In this document: one piece after another, positions 1 through 8,476 of the stretch
How positions within the stretch are numbered: position 1 is the first letter of the stretch
How the letters are laid out: the number at the start of each line of letters is the position of its first letter
Source of the DNA: an uncultured Clostridia bacterium
GTDB lineage: Bacteria > Bacillota > Clostridia > Christensenellales > CAG-138
Direction of reading: 5' to 3'
Length of the DNA: 64,000 bases
NCBI GenBank assembly: GCA_946411635.1
Contig: CAMKES010000001.1
Location: 87,696 to 151,695, forward strand
Program-made: the position numbers and the translations under genes
The notes under the pieces: generated by a model
What the model saw: only the letters and a program-made list of their open reading frames with translations
What the model was told of the DNA's origin: nothing
Database searches by the model: none

Positions 1-7
1 TTCTCAT
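1..7 (-). CDS. start of a leftward gene cut by the window edge
   Basis: Only the first two codons are present: ATG at 7-5, then AGA. The start is supported by a strong ribosome binding site, AAGGAGGA (complement of 19-26), 11 nt upstream, and by a good promoter at 90-118 pointing left. The product cannot be told from this window. A perfect inverted repeat in its leader (49-68) suggests that it is controlled by a DNA-binding repressor, perhaps itself. Confidence 0.6.
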
Positions 8-48
8 GTTTCGTTTCTTCCTCCTTACTTATTTGAACTTCATCCGAA

Positions 49-68
49 TATATATCGAACGATATATA
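49..68. promoter_or_regulatory. inverted repeat, probable operator
   Basis: Two perfect 9-bp arms, tatatatcg and cgatatata, are separated by 2 bp (aa). It lies between the predicted transcription start near 83 and the ribosome binding site of the leftward gene, where a bound dimeric regulator would block transcription. Its AT-rich arms stand out from the GC-rich surroundings. The binding protein is not known. Confidence 0.5.
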
Positions 69-89
69 CCCAAAGTTCTATACGCAATC

Positions 90-118
90 ATTATAAAGGA
101 AACGATGTCAAATAGCAA
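90..118 (-). promoter_or_regulatory. promoter of the leftward edge gene
   Basis: On the minus strand there is a -35 box TTGCTA (complement of 113-118), a 17-bp spacer and a -10 box TATAAT (complement of 90-95). This gives a start near 83 and a leader of about 75 nt that contains the inverted repeat at 49-68. Confidence 0.7.
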
Positions 119-200
119 GACTTTCGTGAAAGAAATGTGAAGAAAAAATGAACCGCGCGTGTACGCGGAACAACGAAAAAACGGCGTGCGGTTTACGAAA

Positions 201-229
201 AAAGATCCCCCGAAAACAGAGGGATCTTT
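201..229 (-). terminator. terminator of fhs
   Basis: A 9-bp stem (201-209 with 221-229) is followed on the minus strand by a run of six T. It lies just downstream of the fhs stop codon. Confidence 0.8.
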
Positions 230-239
230 CGCTGTTTTT

Positions 240-1898
240 TCAGAAGAGACCGCTGATATTGCCGGTTTCGTCGACGTCGATCTGCTCGGCGGCGGGGGCC
301 TTCGGCAGTCCCGGCATGGTCATGATCGAGCCGGTCTGCGCAATGACGAAGCCCGCGCCCGCCGCGACGCGCAGTTTTCGCACCGTGATGCGGAAGCCCG
401 CGGGCACGCCGCGCTTCTTGGGATCGTCGGAAAAACTGTACTGCGTCTTCGCAACGCACACCGGGAGTTTTCCGAAGCCGAGCGCTTTCAGCCGGTTCAG
501 TTCCGCGTGCGCGTTCTCGGTGAAGACCACGCCGTCCGCGTGATAAACGCGCCGCGCGATCGACGTGAGGTTTTCTTCGATCGTGGAATCCGGCGAGTAG
601 CAGAAGCGGAACCGGTTTTTGCGTTCGCACAGCGCGATCACCTGTTCGGCGAGCGCGACGCCGCCTTCGCCGCCCTTTGCCCAGACCTCGGAGATCACGG
701 TCTCGAGCCCGTGCGAGGCGCAGAGCTCGTGCAGCAGCGAAAGCTCCGCTTCGGTGTCGGACGGGAAGCGGTTGATCGCGACGACGCAGGGGAGACCGAA
801 CACGTTCCGGAGATTGTCCGCGTGCCGCAGAAGGTTCGGGAATCCCGCGATCAGCGCGGCGATGTTTTCCGCCGTGAGCGCGTCCTTTTCCACGCCGCCG
901 TGGTACTTCAGCGCGCGCACCGTCGCGACGAGTACGACGGCCGACGGACGCAGTCCGGCCATGCGGCATTTGATGTCGAAAAACTTCTCCGCGCCGAGGT
1001 CCGCGCCGAAGCCGGCCTCCGTCACGGTATAGTCGGAAAGTTTCAGGGCAAGCTTCGTCGCGATCACGCTGTTGCAGCCGTGCGCGATGTTTGCGAACGG
1101 TCCGCCGTGGATCAGCACCGGCGTATGCTCGAGCGTCTGAACGAGGTTCGGGCGGATCGCGTCCTTCAGAAGCGCCGCCATCGCGCCGTGCGCCTTCAGA
1201 TCCTTTGCGGTGATCGGGCGGTCGTCCGCCGTATAGCCGACGATCACGCGTCCGAGCCGCTCCTTGAGATCCTTCAGATCGGACGCGAGGCAGAGGATCG
1301 CCATGACCTCGCTCGCGACCGTGATGTCGAACCCGTCTGCGCGCGGCACGCCGTTCGCCTTGCCGCCGAGTCCCACGGTGACGCTTCTGAGCGCCCGGTC
1401 GTTCATGTCCACGCAGCGTTTCCAGACGATCTTATCAAGCGCGAATCCGAGCTCGTTGCCCTGGTGGATATGATTGTCGATCATGGCGGCAAGCAGATTG
1501 TTCGCCGCGCCGATCGCATGGAAATCGCCGGTAAAGTGCAGGTTGATGTCCTCCATCGGCACGACCTGCGAATAGCCGCCGCCCGCCGCGCCGCCCTTGA
1601 TGCCGAATACGGGACCGAGGCTCGGTTCCCGCAGCGCCGCGACGGCGCGTTTGCCGAGCAGATGCAGCGCGTCCGCAAGTCCGATCGTCGTGGTCGTCTT
1701 GCCCTCGCCGGCGGGCGTCGGGGTGATCGCCGTCACGAGGATCAGCTTGCCGTCCCCGCCTTCGATGCCCTTCGGATCGATCTTCGCTTTATACTTGCCG
1801 TACGGCTCGACGGCGTCCGCGGGAATGCCGGCGGAAGCCGCGATCTCGGTGATGGGAAGCAGCGTCGCCCGCTGCGCGATCTCGATATCGGTGAACAT
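240..1898 (-). CDS. fhs: formate--tetrahydrofolate ligase
   Basis: ATP-dependent ligation of formate to tetrahydrofolate, giving 10-formyl-THF in cytosolic one-carbon metabolism, and in acetogens the methyl branch of the Wood-Ljungdahl pathway. The 552-residue product is close to the usual length of about 556. It has the family P-loop [13 protein letters not shown] near residues 60-72 and the conserved C-terminal motif [12 protein letters not shown]. The start is ATG at 1898 with a GGAGGG ribosome binding site and its own promoter (1925-1953). It appears monocistronic, with a terminator at 201-229. No other Wood-Ljungdahl gene is in the window, so a role in acetogenesis cannot be judged. Confidence 0.97.
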   Translation of the reverse strand: MFTDIEIAQRATLLPITEIAASAGIPADAVEPYGKYKAKIDPKGIEGGDGKLILVTAITPTPAGEGKTTTTIGLADALHLLGKRAVAALREPSLGPVFGIKGGAAGGGYSQVVPMEDINLHFTGDFHAIGAANNLLAAMIDNHIHQGNELGFALDKIVWKRCVDMNDRALRSVTVGLGGKANGVPRADGFDITVASEVMAILCLASDLKDLKERLGRVIVGYTADDRPITAKDLKAHGAMAALLKDAIRPNLVQTLEHTPVLIHGGPFANIAHGCNSVIATKLALKLSDYTVTEAGFGADLGAEKFFDIKCRMAGLRPSAVVLVATVRALKYHGGVEKDALTAENIAALIAGFPNLLRHADNLRNVFGLPCVVAINRFPSDTEAELSLLHELCASHGLETVISEVWAKGGEGGVALAEQVIALCERKNRFRFCYSPDSTIEENLTSIARRVYHADGVVFTENAHAELNRLKALGFGKLPVCVAKTQYSFSDDPKKRGVPAGFRITVRKLRVAAGAGFVIAQTGSIMTMPGLPKAPAAEQIDVDETGNISGLF

Positions 1899-1924
1899 AA
1901 AACCCTCCTTCAGGTCCGAGCAGA

Positions 1925-1953
1925 ATCATAGCAGAAACCGCCGCGTCTGTAAA
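1925..1953 (-). promoter_or_regulatory. promoter of fhs
   Basis: -35 TTTACA (complement of 1948-1953), 17-bp spacer, -10 TATGAT (complement of 1925-1930), about 20 nt upstream of the likely transcription start and 27 nt from the start codon. Confidence 0.65.
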
Positions 1954-2055
1954 GAGCAAAACCGTCGAAAAAAGGGTGGAAATCGCGCGGCGCGTATGGT
2001 ATACTGTATACGGACGGATTTGTGCCGTTCAAGAACCGATCGAAAGGATCCCACC

Positions 2056-3159
2056 ATGAAAAGCATCAAAAAAATCGTTCTGACGGGCGGTCCCGCGGGC
2101 GGCAAAACGACGCTGACCTCGCGTCTCGTCAAGGAGCTTTCCAGCATCGGCTATCGCGTGTTCATCGTGCCCGAGGCGGCGACCGAGCTCATCTCGCAGT
2201 TCGGCATCAAGCCGTTCGGCAACTGCCTTTCCATGTTCGAGTTTCAGCATTTCGTCGTGTCCTCGCAGCTGCATAAGGAAAAGATCGCGACGGAGGCGGC
2301 CGAGCTCGTTCCGGAGGAAAAGGTGCTGATCATCTGCGACCGCGGCGTGATCGACAACAAGGCGTATGTTTCGCAGAAGGAATTCACGCAGGTCATCGCG
2401 CGCTTCGGCCTGACCGAAAAGGAACTGCTGGAATCCTACGATGCGGTCATCCATCTCGTGTCCTCGTCGAAGGGCGCGGAGTTCGCGTATAACTACGACA
2501 ACGCCGCGCGGTACGAAACGCTCGAGCAGGCGAGGGAGAAGGAGGACGCGACGCTGATGTGCTGGCGCAATCACAAGCACCGCGTCGTGATCGGCAACTC
2601 GTACAATTTCGAGAACAAGATCCGCAAGGCGATGAACGAGGTCTACACGATCCTCGGCGAGATCCCGCCCGCTCAGCTGGAGCGCAAGTTCCTCGTCGAG
2701 TACGTCGACGAGAACGACCTTGCCGCGTACGATCCGGTCGAGCAGAACATCACGCAGACCTACCTCAAGGAGCGCGCGAAGGGCACGGAGCGCCGCACGC
2801 GCAAGGTGGTCTCGAACAATGCGATCTCGTATTTTTACAGCGAAAAACGCCCGATCTCGCCGATCGAGCGCATCGAAAACGAGCGGTTGCTTTCCGAGAA
2901 GGAATACATCCGCAAGAACGCCGAGGTCGACCCGGAATTCGGCTCCGTTACGAAGCGCCGCTTCTGCTTCGTTTACAACGGCCGCTACTGCACGGTCGAC
3001 ACGTATCCGACCAACGCGAACTGCGCGATCCTCGACGTTCAGCTCAACGACAAGGACGAGCAGGTCGACCTGCCGCCGGAGATCCGCGTGATCAAGGAGG
3101 TCACGGGCGACGTGAATTATCAGGGACACATGATCTCAAAGAGCCTCGCGCAGCTTTGA
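2056..3159 (+). CDS. AAA_28-type P-loop ATPase fused to a CYTH-like phosphate-binding domain
   Basis: This 367-residue cytosolic protein has two parts. Residues 1 to about 190 form a kinase-like NTPase with Walker A GGPAGGKTTL (residues 10-19) and a DRG motif in IICDRGVIDNKAY. From about residue 195 it resembles a CYTH (triphosphate tunnel) domain, starting with LERKFLVEY, which fits the EExExK strand of that family. CYTH domains bind triphosphate-containing ligands with divalent metals. The substrate of this fusion is not established. ATG at 2056 is chosen because AAAGGA lies 7 nt upstream and the P-loop follows at once; further in-frame sequence upstream runs into the fhs promoter. A strong terminator follows. 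Confidence 0.85.
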   Translation: MKSIKKIVLTGGPAGGKTTLTSRLVKELSSIGYRVFIVPEAATELISQFGIKPFGNCLSMFEFQHFVVSSQLHKEKIATEAAELVPEEKVLIICDRGVIDNKAYVSQKEFTQVIARFGLTEKELLESYDAVIHLVSSSKGAEFAYNYDNAARYETLEQAREKEDATLMCWRNHKHRVVIGNSYNFENKIRKAMNEVYTILGEIPPAQLERKFLVEYVDENDLAAYDPVEQNITQTYLKERAKGTERRTRKVVSNNAISYFYSEKRPISPIERIENERLLSEKEYIRKNAEVDPEFGSVTKRRFCFVYNGRYCTVDTYPTNANCAILDVQLNDKDEQVDLPPEIRVIKEVTGDVNYQGHMISKSLAQL

Positions 3160-3173
3160 GCAAAAGAAAGCAG

Positions 3174-3197
3174 GACCCGCTTCGGCGGGTCTTTTTT
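3174..3197 (+). terminator. terminator of the AAA/CYTH gene
   Basis: Perfect 7-bp stem gacccgc/gcgggtc with a TTCG tetraloop, followed by six T (3192-3197). Confidence 0.9.
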
Positions 3198-3202
3198 CGT
3201 AC

Positions 3203-3226
3203 AAAAAAACGAGGCGCATGCGCGCC
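3203..3226 (-). terminator. terminator of the membrane protein gene at 3242-3790
   Basis: On the minus strand a GGCGC/GCGCC stem (3213-3217 with 3222-3226) is followed after CTCG or similar by seven T (complement of 3203-3209). Confidence 0.7.
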
Positions 3227-3241
3227 CCGTCTGCGGGTTCG

Positions 3242-3790
3242 TTATTGCTGATCCGGCTTGACGGATTCCGCGGCCTGCTGGACGGCGTTCTGCGCGCCGT
3301 TCTGGACGGCCTCCTGCTGCTTCTGCAGAGCCAGCTCCGCTTCGCGCTGCGCGGCTTCCGCGCGCGCCTTTGCTCTCGCTTCCTGCTTTTCGGCTTCGAG
3401 ACGCGCTTTTTCCGCCTTCTCAAGACCGAACAGACGCGCGTTGATCGCGTTCAGCTCTTCCACGTAGTCGGGCGCGCCGAGCGTGATCGCCTTCTTGGCC
3501 TTCTTCGTGAGGGACTTGACGTACAGACCCATCACGACGCCGCCCGCGATCAGGATCGCGGCGGGAATGAGGTTGATGATCCAGCGGCTGTCCGCACCGC
3601 CCGTGATGCAGGCGATCAGGTAGGTGATCAGCGCAAGCGCGGCGGCACAGACGATCAGGATCCAGTAATCCTTGGTGATCTTGTCGAGCTTCGCGTAGGT
3701 CTCGACCTGGGTGCGCGTCGTTTCCGGCATGGCTTTCAGGAAGCCTTTTTTACGTTCTTTGGTTTGCAGAATTTGATCTTTCAGTTCCAT
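3242..3790 (-). CDS. hypothetical membrane protein with C-terminal coiled coil
   Basis: A 182-residue protein I do not recognise. Residues 1-40 are hydrophilic. Two membrane segments follow at about 43-63 and 72-92. The rest (about 105-182) is a highly charged Ala/Glu/Lys/Gln helix, predicted coiled coil, ending in a Gln/Ala-rich tail. The shape suggests a membrane-anchored scaffold, with no evidence for a specific function. It has its own near-consensus promoter (3831-3859), a GGGAGGAG ribosome binding site and a terminator on the other side, so it is a single-gene unit. Confidence 0.75.
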   Translation of the reverse strand: MELKDQILQTKERKKGFLKAMPETTRTQVETYAKLDKITKDYWILIVCAAALALITYLIACITGGADSRWIINLIPAAILIAGGVVMGLYVKSLTKKAKKAITLGAPDYVEELNAINARLFGLEKAEKARLEAEKQEARAKARAEAAQREAELALQKQQEAVQNGAQNAVQQAAESVKPDQQ

Positions 3791-3830
3791 GGAAACTCCT
3801 CCCTGATTTCATATATTCTTTTCAATACCT

Positions 3831-3859
3831 ATTATAGCGGGTATTTCCGCAAATGTCAA
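3831..3859 (-). promoter_or_regulatory. consensus promoter of the 3242-3790 gene
   Basis: Perfect -35 TTGACA (complement of 3854-3859), 17-bp spacer, perfect -10 TATAAT (complement of 3831-3836). This is the best match to consensus in the window and predicts strong constitutive expression. Confidence 0.85.
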
Positions 3860-3888
3860 AGCGTTTGCGGCGCCGTTCGCGCTTTTTT

Positions 3889-5172
3889 TTACGCGTTTCC
3901 GCGAAGCAGGCGTTCGAGTGCGGCGATGCGCAGGCACAGGCAGAACACGTCGATCGCGACCGTCAGCTCTTCGACCGGCGGCAGCGTCGGCGCGATGCGG
4001 ATGTTGCTGTCGAACGGATCCTGGCCGTACGGATAGGTCGCGCCGGCGGGGGTCATCGTGACGCCCGCTTCCTTCACGAGCTGCAGCGCGCGCTTTGCGG
4101 TCTGCGGCATGGCGTACAGGCTCACGAAATAGCCGCCCTTCGGACGGTTGTAGTGCCCGATCCCGCGCGAAACGATCTCGCGGTCGAGCGCGTCGCACAC
4201 GGCGGCAAACCGCGGCTTGAGGATCTCCGCGTGCCGTTTCATCAGGGCAAGCGTCGTTTCCTTGTCCTTCAGGAAGCGCACATGACGCAGCTGGTTCACC
4301 TTGTCGAAGCTGATGATCTGCACGCCGAGCGTCTTCTGGAAGTACGCGAGGTTCGCTTCGCTTGCGCACATGCACGAGATGCCCGCGCCGGGGAAGGTGA
4401 CCTTCGAGGTGGACGCAAATTCATAGACCATGTCCGCGTTGCCGTATTCGGCGCAGAGCCTGAGGATATCGGGGAAGGGAACGTAGTCGCCGTCGAACTC
4501 GTGGATGCAGTATGCGTTGTCCCACATCAGCGCGAAATCCGGCGCGGCGGGCTTCATCGAGGCGAGCGCGTGGATGATGCGGTTCGAGTAGATGATGCCG
4601 TCGGGATTTGAATACTTCGGCACGCACCAGATGCCGAGAACGGAGGGATCCTTGATCCACTGCAGCACGGCGTCCATGTCGGGACCTTCGTCCGTCATCG
4701 CGATCGGGATCAGCTCCATGCCGAAGAATTCCGTGATGCGGAAGTGCCGGTCGTAGCCGGGCGCGGGGCAGAGGAAGCGTACCTTGCCGCGCTTGGACCA
4801 CGGTTCGGGGCTCTTGAGAAGTCCGTGTGTGAACGCGGTGGAGATCAGGTTGTACATCAGCTGCAGCGAAGCGCTGCCGCCGACGATGACCTCGGAGGGC
4901 TTCACGTCGAGCAGCTCCGCGAACAGCTTCCTTGCCGAAGGAATGCCGAACAGGTTGCCGTAGTTGCATACGTCGAGCGCGTCGTCATAGCAGTCTTCGC
5001 GATCGGAAAGGACCTTCAGCATATCGTTGGAAAGGTCGAGCTGCGTCTTGCCGGGTTTGCCGCGCGACATGTCGAGCTTCAGCCCCTTCGCTTTGACGGC
5101 TTCATAGGCTTCAGTCACGGTTCTGAGCTCCGTTTCGAGAGCGGTCTTGTCCAACTGGGAATACGGGATCAT
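3889..5172 (-). CDS. PLP-dependent aminotransferase, aspartate aminotransferase subgroup Ic type
   Basis: A 427-residue fold-type I aminotransferase. The N-terminal LDMSRGKPGKTQLDLS and the phrase FASTSKVTFPGAG, whose lysine should bind pyridoxal phosphate, match the clostridial Asp_aminotransf family (often annotated as aminotransferase class I/II or, wrongly, MocR regulator). It has no DNA-binding domain, so it is an enzyme, not a regulator. Likely aspartate/glutamate transamination in the cytosol; the exact amino donor is inferred. ATG at 5172 follows AAAGGAGA. It is transcribed from its own promoter, and the next gene downstream has its own consensus promoter. Confidence 0.9.
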   Translation of the reverse strand: MIPYSQLDKTALETELRTVTEAYEAVKAKGLKLDMSRGKPGKTQLDLSNDMLKVLSDREDCYDDALDVCNYGNLFGIPSARKLFAELLDVKPSEVIVGGSASLQLMYNLISTAFTHGLLKSPEPWSKRGKVRFLCPAPGYDRHFRITEFFGMELIPIAMTDEGPDMDAVLQWIKDPSVLGIWCVPKYSNPDGIIYSNRIIHALASMKPAAPDFALMWDNAYCIHEFDGDYVPFPDILRLCAEYGNADMVYEFASTSKVTFPGAGISCMCASEANLAYFQKTLGVQIISFDKVNQLRHVRFLKDKETTLALMKRHAEILKPRFAAVCDALDREIVSRGIGHYNRPKGGYFVSLYAMPQTAKRALQLVKEAGVTMTPAGATYPYGQDPFDSNIRIAPTLPPVEELTVAIDVFCLCLRIAALERLLRGNA

Positions 5173-5202
5173 AAACGTCTCCTTTCGACTTCTTATATCT
5201 CG

Positions 5203-5230
5203 ATTATAGCATGAACGGCCGGAAAGTCAA
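5203..5230 (-). promoter_or_regulatory. promoter of the aminotransferase gene
   Basis: -35 TTGACT (complement of 5225-5230), 16-bp spacer, -10 TATAAT (complement of 5203-5208). Confidence 0.75.
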
Positions 5231-5257
5231 ATGATATAAAACCGGACAAAAGTTCGG

Positions 5258-5286
5258 TTGACGCGCCGTCTGAACCATGATACAAT
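5258..5286 (+). promoter_or_regulatory. promoter of the 5321-5872 gene
   Basis: -35 TTGACG (5258-5263), 17-bp spacer, -10 TACAAT (5281-5286). The predicted start near 5293 shows that the coding start must lie downstream, supporting GTG at 5321. Confidence 0.75.
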
Positions 5287-5320
5287 CGGCATAATCAAAC
5301 AAAGAAAGAAGGAACTGTCT

Positions 5321-5872
5321 GTGAATACACTGAAAACACTGCAGACGCTTGCAAAGATCGGAAGGATCCTGAGCACGGTCGTTTACGTCGTCTGCATCGT
5401 CGGCGGCTGCCTGTGCGTTGCGGGGATCATCTCCCTGCTCGTCATTCCCGAAGGATTTACGATCGGCAGCGTCACGATCGCCTCTCTGATCTTCGAAAAA
5501 GCCGGCTGGAGCATGACGACCTGCTATGCGGCAGCGGCGATCGGCATCGTCCTCTGCGCGGGCGAAGCCGTGATCGCGAAGTTCGCGGAACGCTATTTCA
5601 AAAACGAACTCTCCGCCGGAACGCCGTTTACGTTTGACGGCGCGAAGGAACTGATGCGGCTCGGCATCCTTACGATGAGCATATCGGTCGGCACGGCGAT
5701 CATCGCCGGCATCATTTACTGGATCTTCCGGTTCGCCGCAAAGGACATGAACGAACTCGATTTTGATCTCGGCGGCTCGGTCATCATCGGCGTCATGCTG
5801 GTCGTCGGAAGCCTTCTGTGCCGTCACGGCGCGGAGGTCTCGGAAAAAACGGAGGAGCGGGAAGCGGCGTAA
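5321..5872 (+). CDS. small integral membrane protein, unknown function
   Basis: A 183-residue protein with about four membrane segments: residues near 14-40, 55-80, 118-140 and 150-170. The layout of two hairpins joined by a loop containing GTPFTFDGAKELMRLGIL resembles the DUF2975-type membrane proteins of Firmicutes, but I am not certain of the family. The GTG start at 5321 is chosen because AAGAAGGA lies 7 nt upstream and the promoter at 5258-5286 places transcription start after any earlier in-frame codon. A shared terminator follows. Confidence 0.8.
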   Translation: MNTLKTLQTLAKIGRILSTVVYVVCIVGGCLCVAGIISLLVIPEGFTIGSVTIASLIFEKAGWSMTTCYAAAAIGIVLCAGEAVIAKFAERYFKNELSAGTPFTFDGAKELMRLGILTMSISVGTAIIAGIIYWIFRFAAKDMNELDFDLGGSVIIGVMLVVGSLLCRHGAEVSEKTEEREAA

Positions 5873-5890
5873 CGGTTTTTCCGCAAACAA

Positions 5891-5918
5891 AAAAGGACGG
5901 GTCCGCCGTCCTTTTTTT
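5891..5918. terminator. bidirectional terminator
   Basis: Stem ggacgg (5895-5900) with ccgtcc (5906-5911), flanked by A-run and T-run on either side, between two convergent genes. Confidence 0.85.
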
Positions 5919-5921
5919 CGT

Positions 5922-6368
5922 TCATTCGTTCAGCGCTTCTTCGAGGATCCTTGCCGCGCTCTGCACGAAACCCATGCACGGGCGGGAATGGAAAAACTTC
6001 GCGTCGCGCGGGGTGGGAGAGGGATCGTTCTGCTCGTTTTTCCGGAGCTCCAGAAGCTCGCGGCAGACGATCGCGCCGTTTTCCTCGCGGAACTTCGCGG
6101 CAAGCGCCTGCACGTTCGCGTAGTGCGCCTTCTTCGCGTCCGGATCCTTGAGATCGTCGTAGCCCTTCAGAAGCCCATACACCATCATCATGCCGGACAC
6201 GGCGCCGCAGACCTCGCGGAGCCTGCCGATGCCGCCGCCGAACGACGAGGCGAGCCTTGCGGCCGTCTTTTCGTCCATGCCGAGCTCGTCCTTGAACGCG
6301 AGCACGACCGCCTGGGCGCAGTTCGCGCCCTCGGTGAAATACTGCAGTGCTTTTTCTTCGTGCGTCAT
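5922..6368 (-). CDS. C_GCAxxG_C_C family protein
   Basis: This 148-residue protein matches the C_GCAxxG_C_C family: a first cysteine in GANCAQAV, the signature GGIGRLREVCGAVSG, then Cys in AIVCRELL and RPCMGF. The spaced cysteines suggest a redox or Fe-S role, and members are often found near electron-transfer genes; the biochemical function is not known. It is translationally coupled to mrp: ATG at 6368 overlaps the TGA of mrp by 4 nt. As an Mrp ATPase inserts Fe-S clusters, a cluster-related role is plausible but inferred. Confidence 0.88.
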   Translation of the reverse strand: MTHEEKALQYFTEGANCAQAVVLAFKDELGMDEKTAARLASSFGGGIGRLREVCGAVSGMMMVYGLLKGYDDLKDPDAKKAHYANVQALAAKFREENGAIVCRELLELRKNEQNDPSPTPRDAKFFHSRPCMGFVQSAARILEEALNE

Positions 6369-7189
6369 AACGATTCGATCTTTCTGCTGAGTTCGTTCAG
6401 CCAGTCGCCCTCGTACAGCTCGATGAGACCCGCGTCGCACGCGGCGGCAAGCTTCGGGTTGATCGGGATGCGGCAGACGGTCTTGATGCCGTTCTCTTCC
6501 GCGGCCTTCTCGATGTGGCTGTCGCCGAACAGGCTGTGGCGCTTTCCGCAGTCGGGGCACTCGAAATAGCTGTAGTTTTCGACGACGCCGAGCACGGGGA
6601 TGTTCATCATGTTCGCCATGTTGACCGCCTTCTGCACGACCATGCCGACCAGCTCCTGCGGGGAGGTGACGACGACCGCGCCGTCGATCGGAAGCGACTG
6701 GAACACGGTCAGCGGCACGTCGCCCGTTCCCGGAGGCATGTCGATGAACATGACGTCGACGTCCTTCCAGATGACGTCGGTCCAGAACTGCTTGACGGTC
6801 CCGGCGATGATCGGTCCGCGCCAGACCACGGGATCGGTCTCGTGCTCGAGCAGCAGGTTGATCGACATCATGTCGACGCCGAGCTTCGACGTGACGGGGA
6901 AGATGCCGATATCGCTGCCGGTCGCCTTTTCGTGGACGCCGAACGCGTTCGGGATCGACGGACCGGTGATGTCCGCGTCGAGGATCGCGACATGATCGCC
7001 GCTGCGCATCGCATTGACCGCGAGCAGCGAGGTGACCAGCGATTTGCCGACGCCGCCCTTGCCGGACAGCACGGCGATGACCTTCTTCACAGAGGAGAAG
7101 TTGTTGAGCTTTGCGCGGAAATCGTTTTCCTCGGTACGCTCGGAGCAGTTCTGCGCGCAGCTGCTGCAGTCATGGTTGCATTCGCTCAT
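6365..7189 (-). CDS. mrp: Mrp/NBP35 family Fe-S cluster carrier ATPase
   Basis: 274-residue deviant Walker A ATPase (VLSGKGGVGKSL near residues 39-50) with IDMPPGTGDVPL as the Walker B region and a C-terminal CPDC pair in YFECPDCGKRH, which in this family binds a bridging 4Fe-4S cluster for transfer to apoproteins. The N-terminus also has a Cys-rich stretch (CNHDCSSCAQNC, residues 4-15), as in NBP35-like members. It is third of four genes in an operon running from 8809 to 5922; the gap to the antiporter gene is 24 nt. Confidence 0.93.
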   Translation of the reverse strand: MSECNHDCSSCAQNCSERTEENDFRAKLNNFSSVKKVIAVLSGKGGVGKSLVTSLLAVNAMRSGDHVAILDADITGPSIPNAFGVHEKATGSDIGIFPVTSKLGVDMMSINLLLEHETDPVVWRGPIIAGTVKQFWTDVIWKDVDVMFIDMPPGTGDVPLTVFQSLPIDGAVVVTSPQELVGMVVQKAVNMANMMNIPVLGVVENYSYFECPDCGKRHSLFGDSHIEKAAEENGIKTVCRIPINPKLAAACDAGLIELYEGDWLNELSRKIESL

Positions 7190-7213
7190 GAATGGGATTC
7201 CTTTCCGGCGGCC

Positions 7214-8470
7214 TTATGCTTTGGACGCCTTTGGTTTTTTACCGGTTTTCGGGATCTCGCCCGCGGCGGTCAGCGCGATCTTCGTGAGGACCGGACCGAC
7301 CAGCTCATAGACGAGGGTCGCAAACAGCACGATCGCCACGATCTGCGACGAGATGCCGGCGGCGTGCAGTTCGGGGTTTGCCGCAACGGACTGCGCCATA
7401 CCGATGGCGACGCCCGCCTGCGGAAGAAGCGTGATGCCGAGGTAATTCCGAACGGTGCGCTCGGACTTCGAAAGCATCGCGCCGAAGAACGCGCCGAAAT
7501 ACTTGCCGAGCGAACGCGCGGCGAGGTATACGACGCCCATCACGCCGACGAGCGGCAGGATCGTGAGGTCCAGCTCCGCGCCGGACAGCACGAAAAACAG
7601 CATGAACAGCGGAGGCGTCCACTGCTCGCTTCCGTCGAGGATCTCGACCGCGTCTTTGCGCAGGTTCGCGAACAGCGCGCCGATCATCATGCAGACGAGC
7701 AGCGAGCTCAGATCCAGCAGCATCGAAAACGCGACGCCGAGCATGACCGCCGTGATCATCAGGCACAGGCGGTTTGCACGCGAATGGAAGAACCGCATGC
7801 ACAGGGCGAGGATCGCGCCGAGGACCGCGCCGATGCCGATCGACATCACGATCTCCAGAAGCGGCTTTAAGAGCGCTTCGTTCGCGGTGATCGCCGCGCC
7901 GGTGCTCATCGATTTCGCCAGCGAGAAGCAGACCGAGAAGATCATCAGGCCGATCGCGTCGTCGAACGCGACGACCGGCAGCAGCGTGTCGGTCACGGGG
8001 CCCTTTGCGCGGTACTGGCGGACGACCATCAGCGTCGCAGCGGGCGCCGTCGCCGCCGCGATCGCGCCGAGCAGCAGCGCCATTGCGATGCGGTGCGTGT
8101 CGCTCTCGTTCGGGATCAAAAGCAGCGCGCCGATCACGAACAGAACGGTTGTGATCGCCTGCACGAGCGTGATAATCATGACGCGCATGCCGAGCTTCTT
8201 AATATAGGACAGCTTGAACTCGCCGCCGATCGAGAACGCGATAAAGCCGAGCGCGACGTTCGTGACGATCGAAAGCGAACCGGTGGATTCCCGGTTCAGC
8301 AGACAGACGCCGTCGCCGAAAATCAGCGGCAGCAGGTACGGTCCGATCAGAAGACCGGCGAACAGATAGCCGGTGACGTTGGGCAGATGCAGGATTTTCA
8401 TGAGGCGCGAAAGGGCAAGCCCACCGATCATGGCAAGCCCGAGCGCAAGCAGCGCGGGGAGGGTCGGCAT
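7214..8470 (-). CDS. monovalent cation:proton antiporter, CPA2 (Kef-type) membrane domain
   Basis: 418-residue integral membrane protein with about 12 hydrophobic segments. The N-terminal NVTGYLFAGLLIGP and the phrase VAFDDAIGLM are typical of Na+/H+ exchanger (PF00999) proteins, where paired aspartates carry the ion. It stops right after the membrane domain, without the RCK (TrkA) ligand-binding domains common in KefB/CpaA proteins. The gene directly upstream, 6 nt away, encodes a small PII-like protein that may supply the missing regulation. K+ or Na+ specificity cannot be read from sequence. Confidence 0.9.
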   Translation of the reverse strand: MPTLPALLALGLAMIGGLALSRLMKILHLPNVTGYLFAGLLIGPYLLPLIFGDGVCLLNRESTGSLSIVTNVALGFIAFSIGGEFKLSYIKKLGMRVMIITLVQAITTVLFVIGALLLIPNESDTHRIAMALLLGAIAAATAPAATLMVVRQYRAKGPVTDTLLPVVAFDDAIGLMIFSVCFSLAKSMSTGAAITANEALLKPLLEIVMSIGIGAVLGAILALCMRFFHSRANRLCLMITAVMLGVAFSMLLDLSSLLVCMMIGALFANLRKDAVEILDGSEQWTPPLFMLFFVLSGAELDLTILPLVGVMGVVYLAARSLGKYFGAFFGAMLSKSERTVRNYLGITLLPQAGVAIGMAQSVAANPELHAAGISSQIVAIVLFATLVYELVGPVLTKIALTAAGEIPKTGKKPKASKA

Positions 8471-8476
8471 GGATGA

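Noticed and set aside
159..1931. Long open frame opposite fhs
   Set aside because: Antisense shadow of a clear formate-tetrahydrofolate ligase; composition is Arg/Asp rich without recognisable motifs.
3889..5172. MocR-type transcription regulator
   Set aside because: The protein has only the aminotransferase fold, with a clear PLP lysine and no GntR DNA-binding domain.
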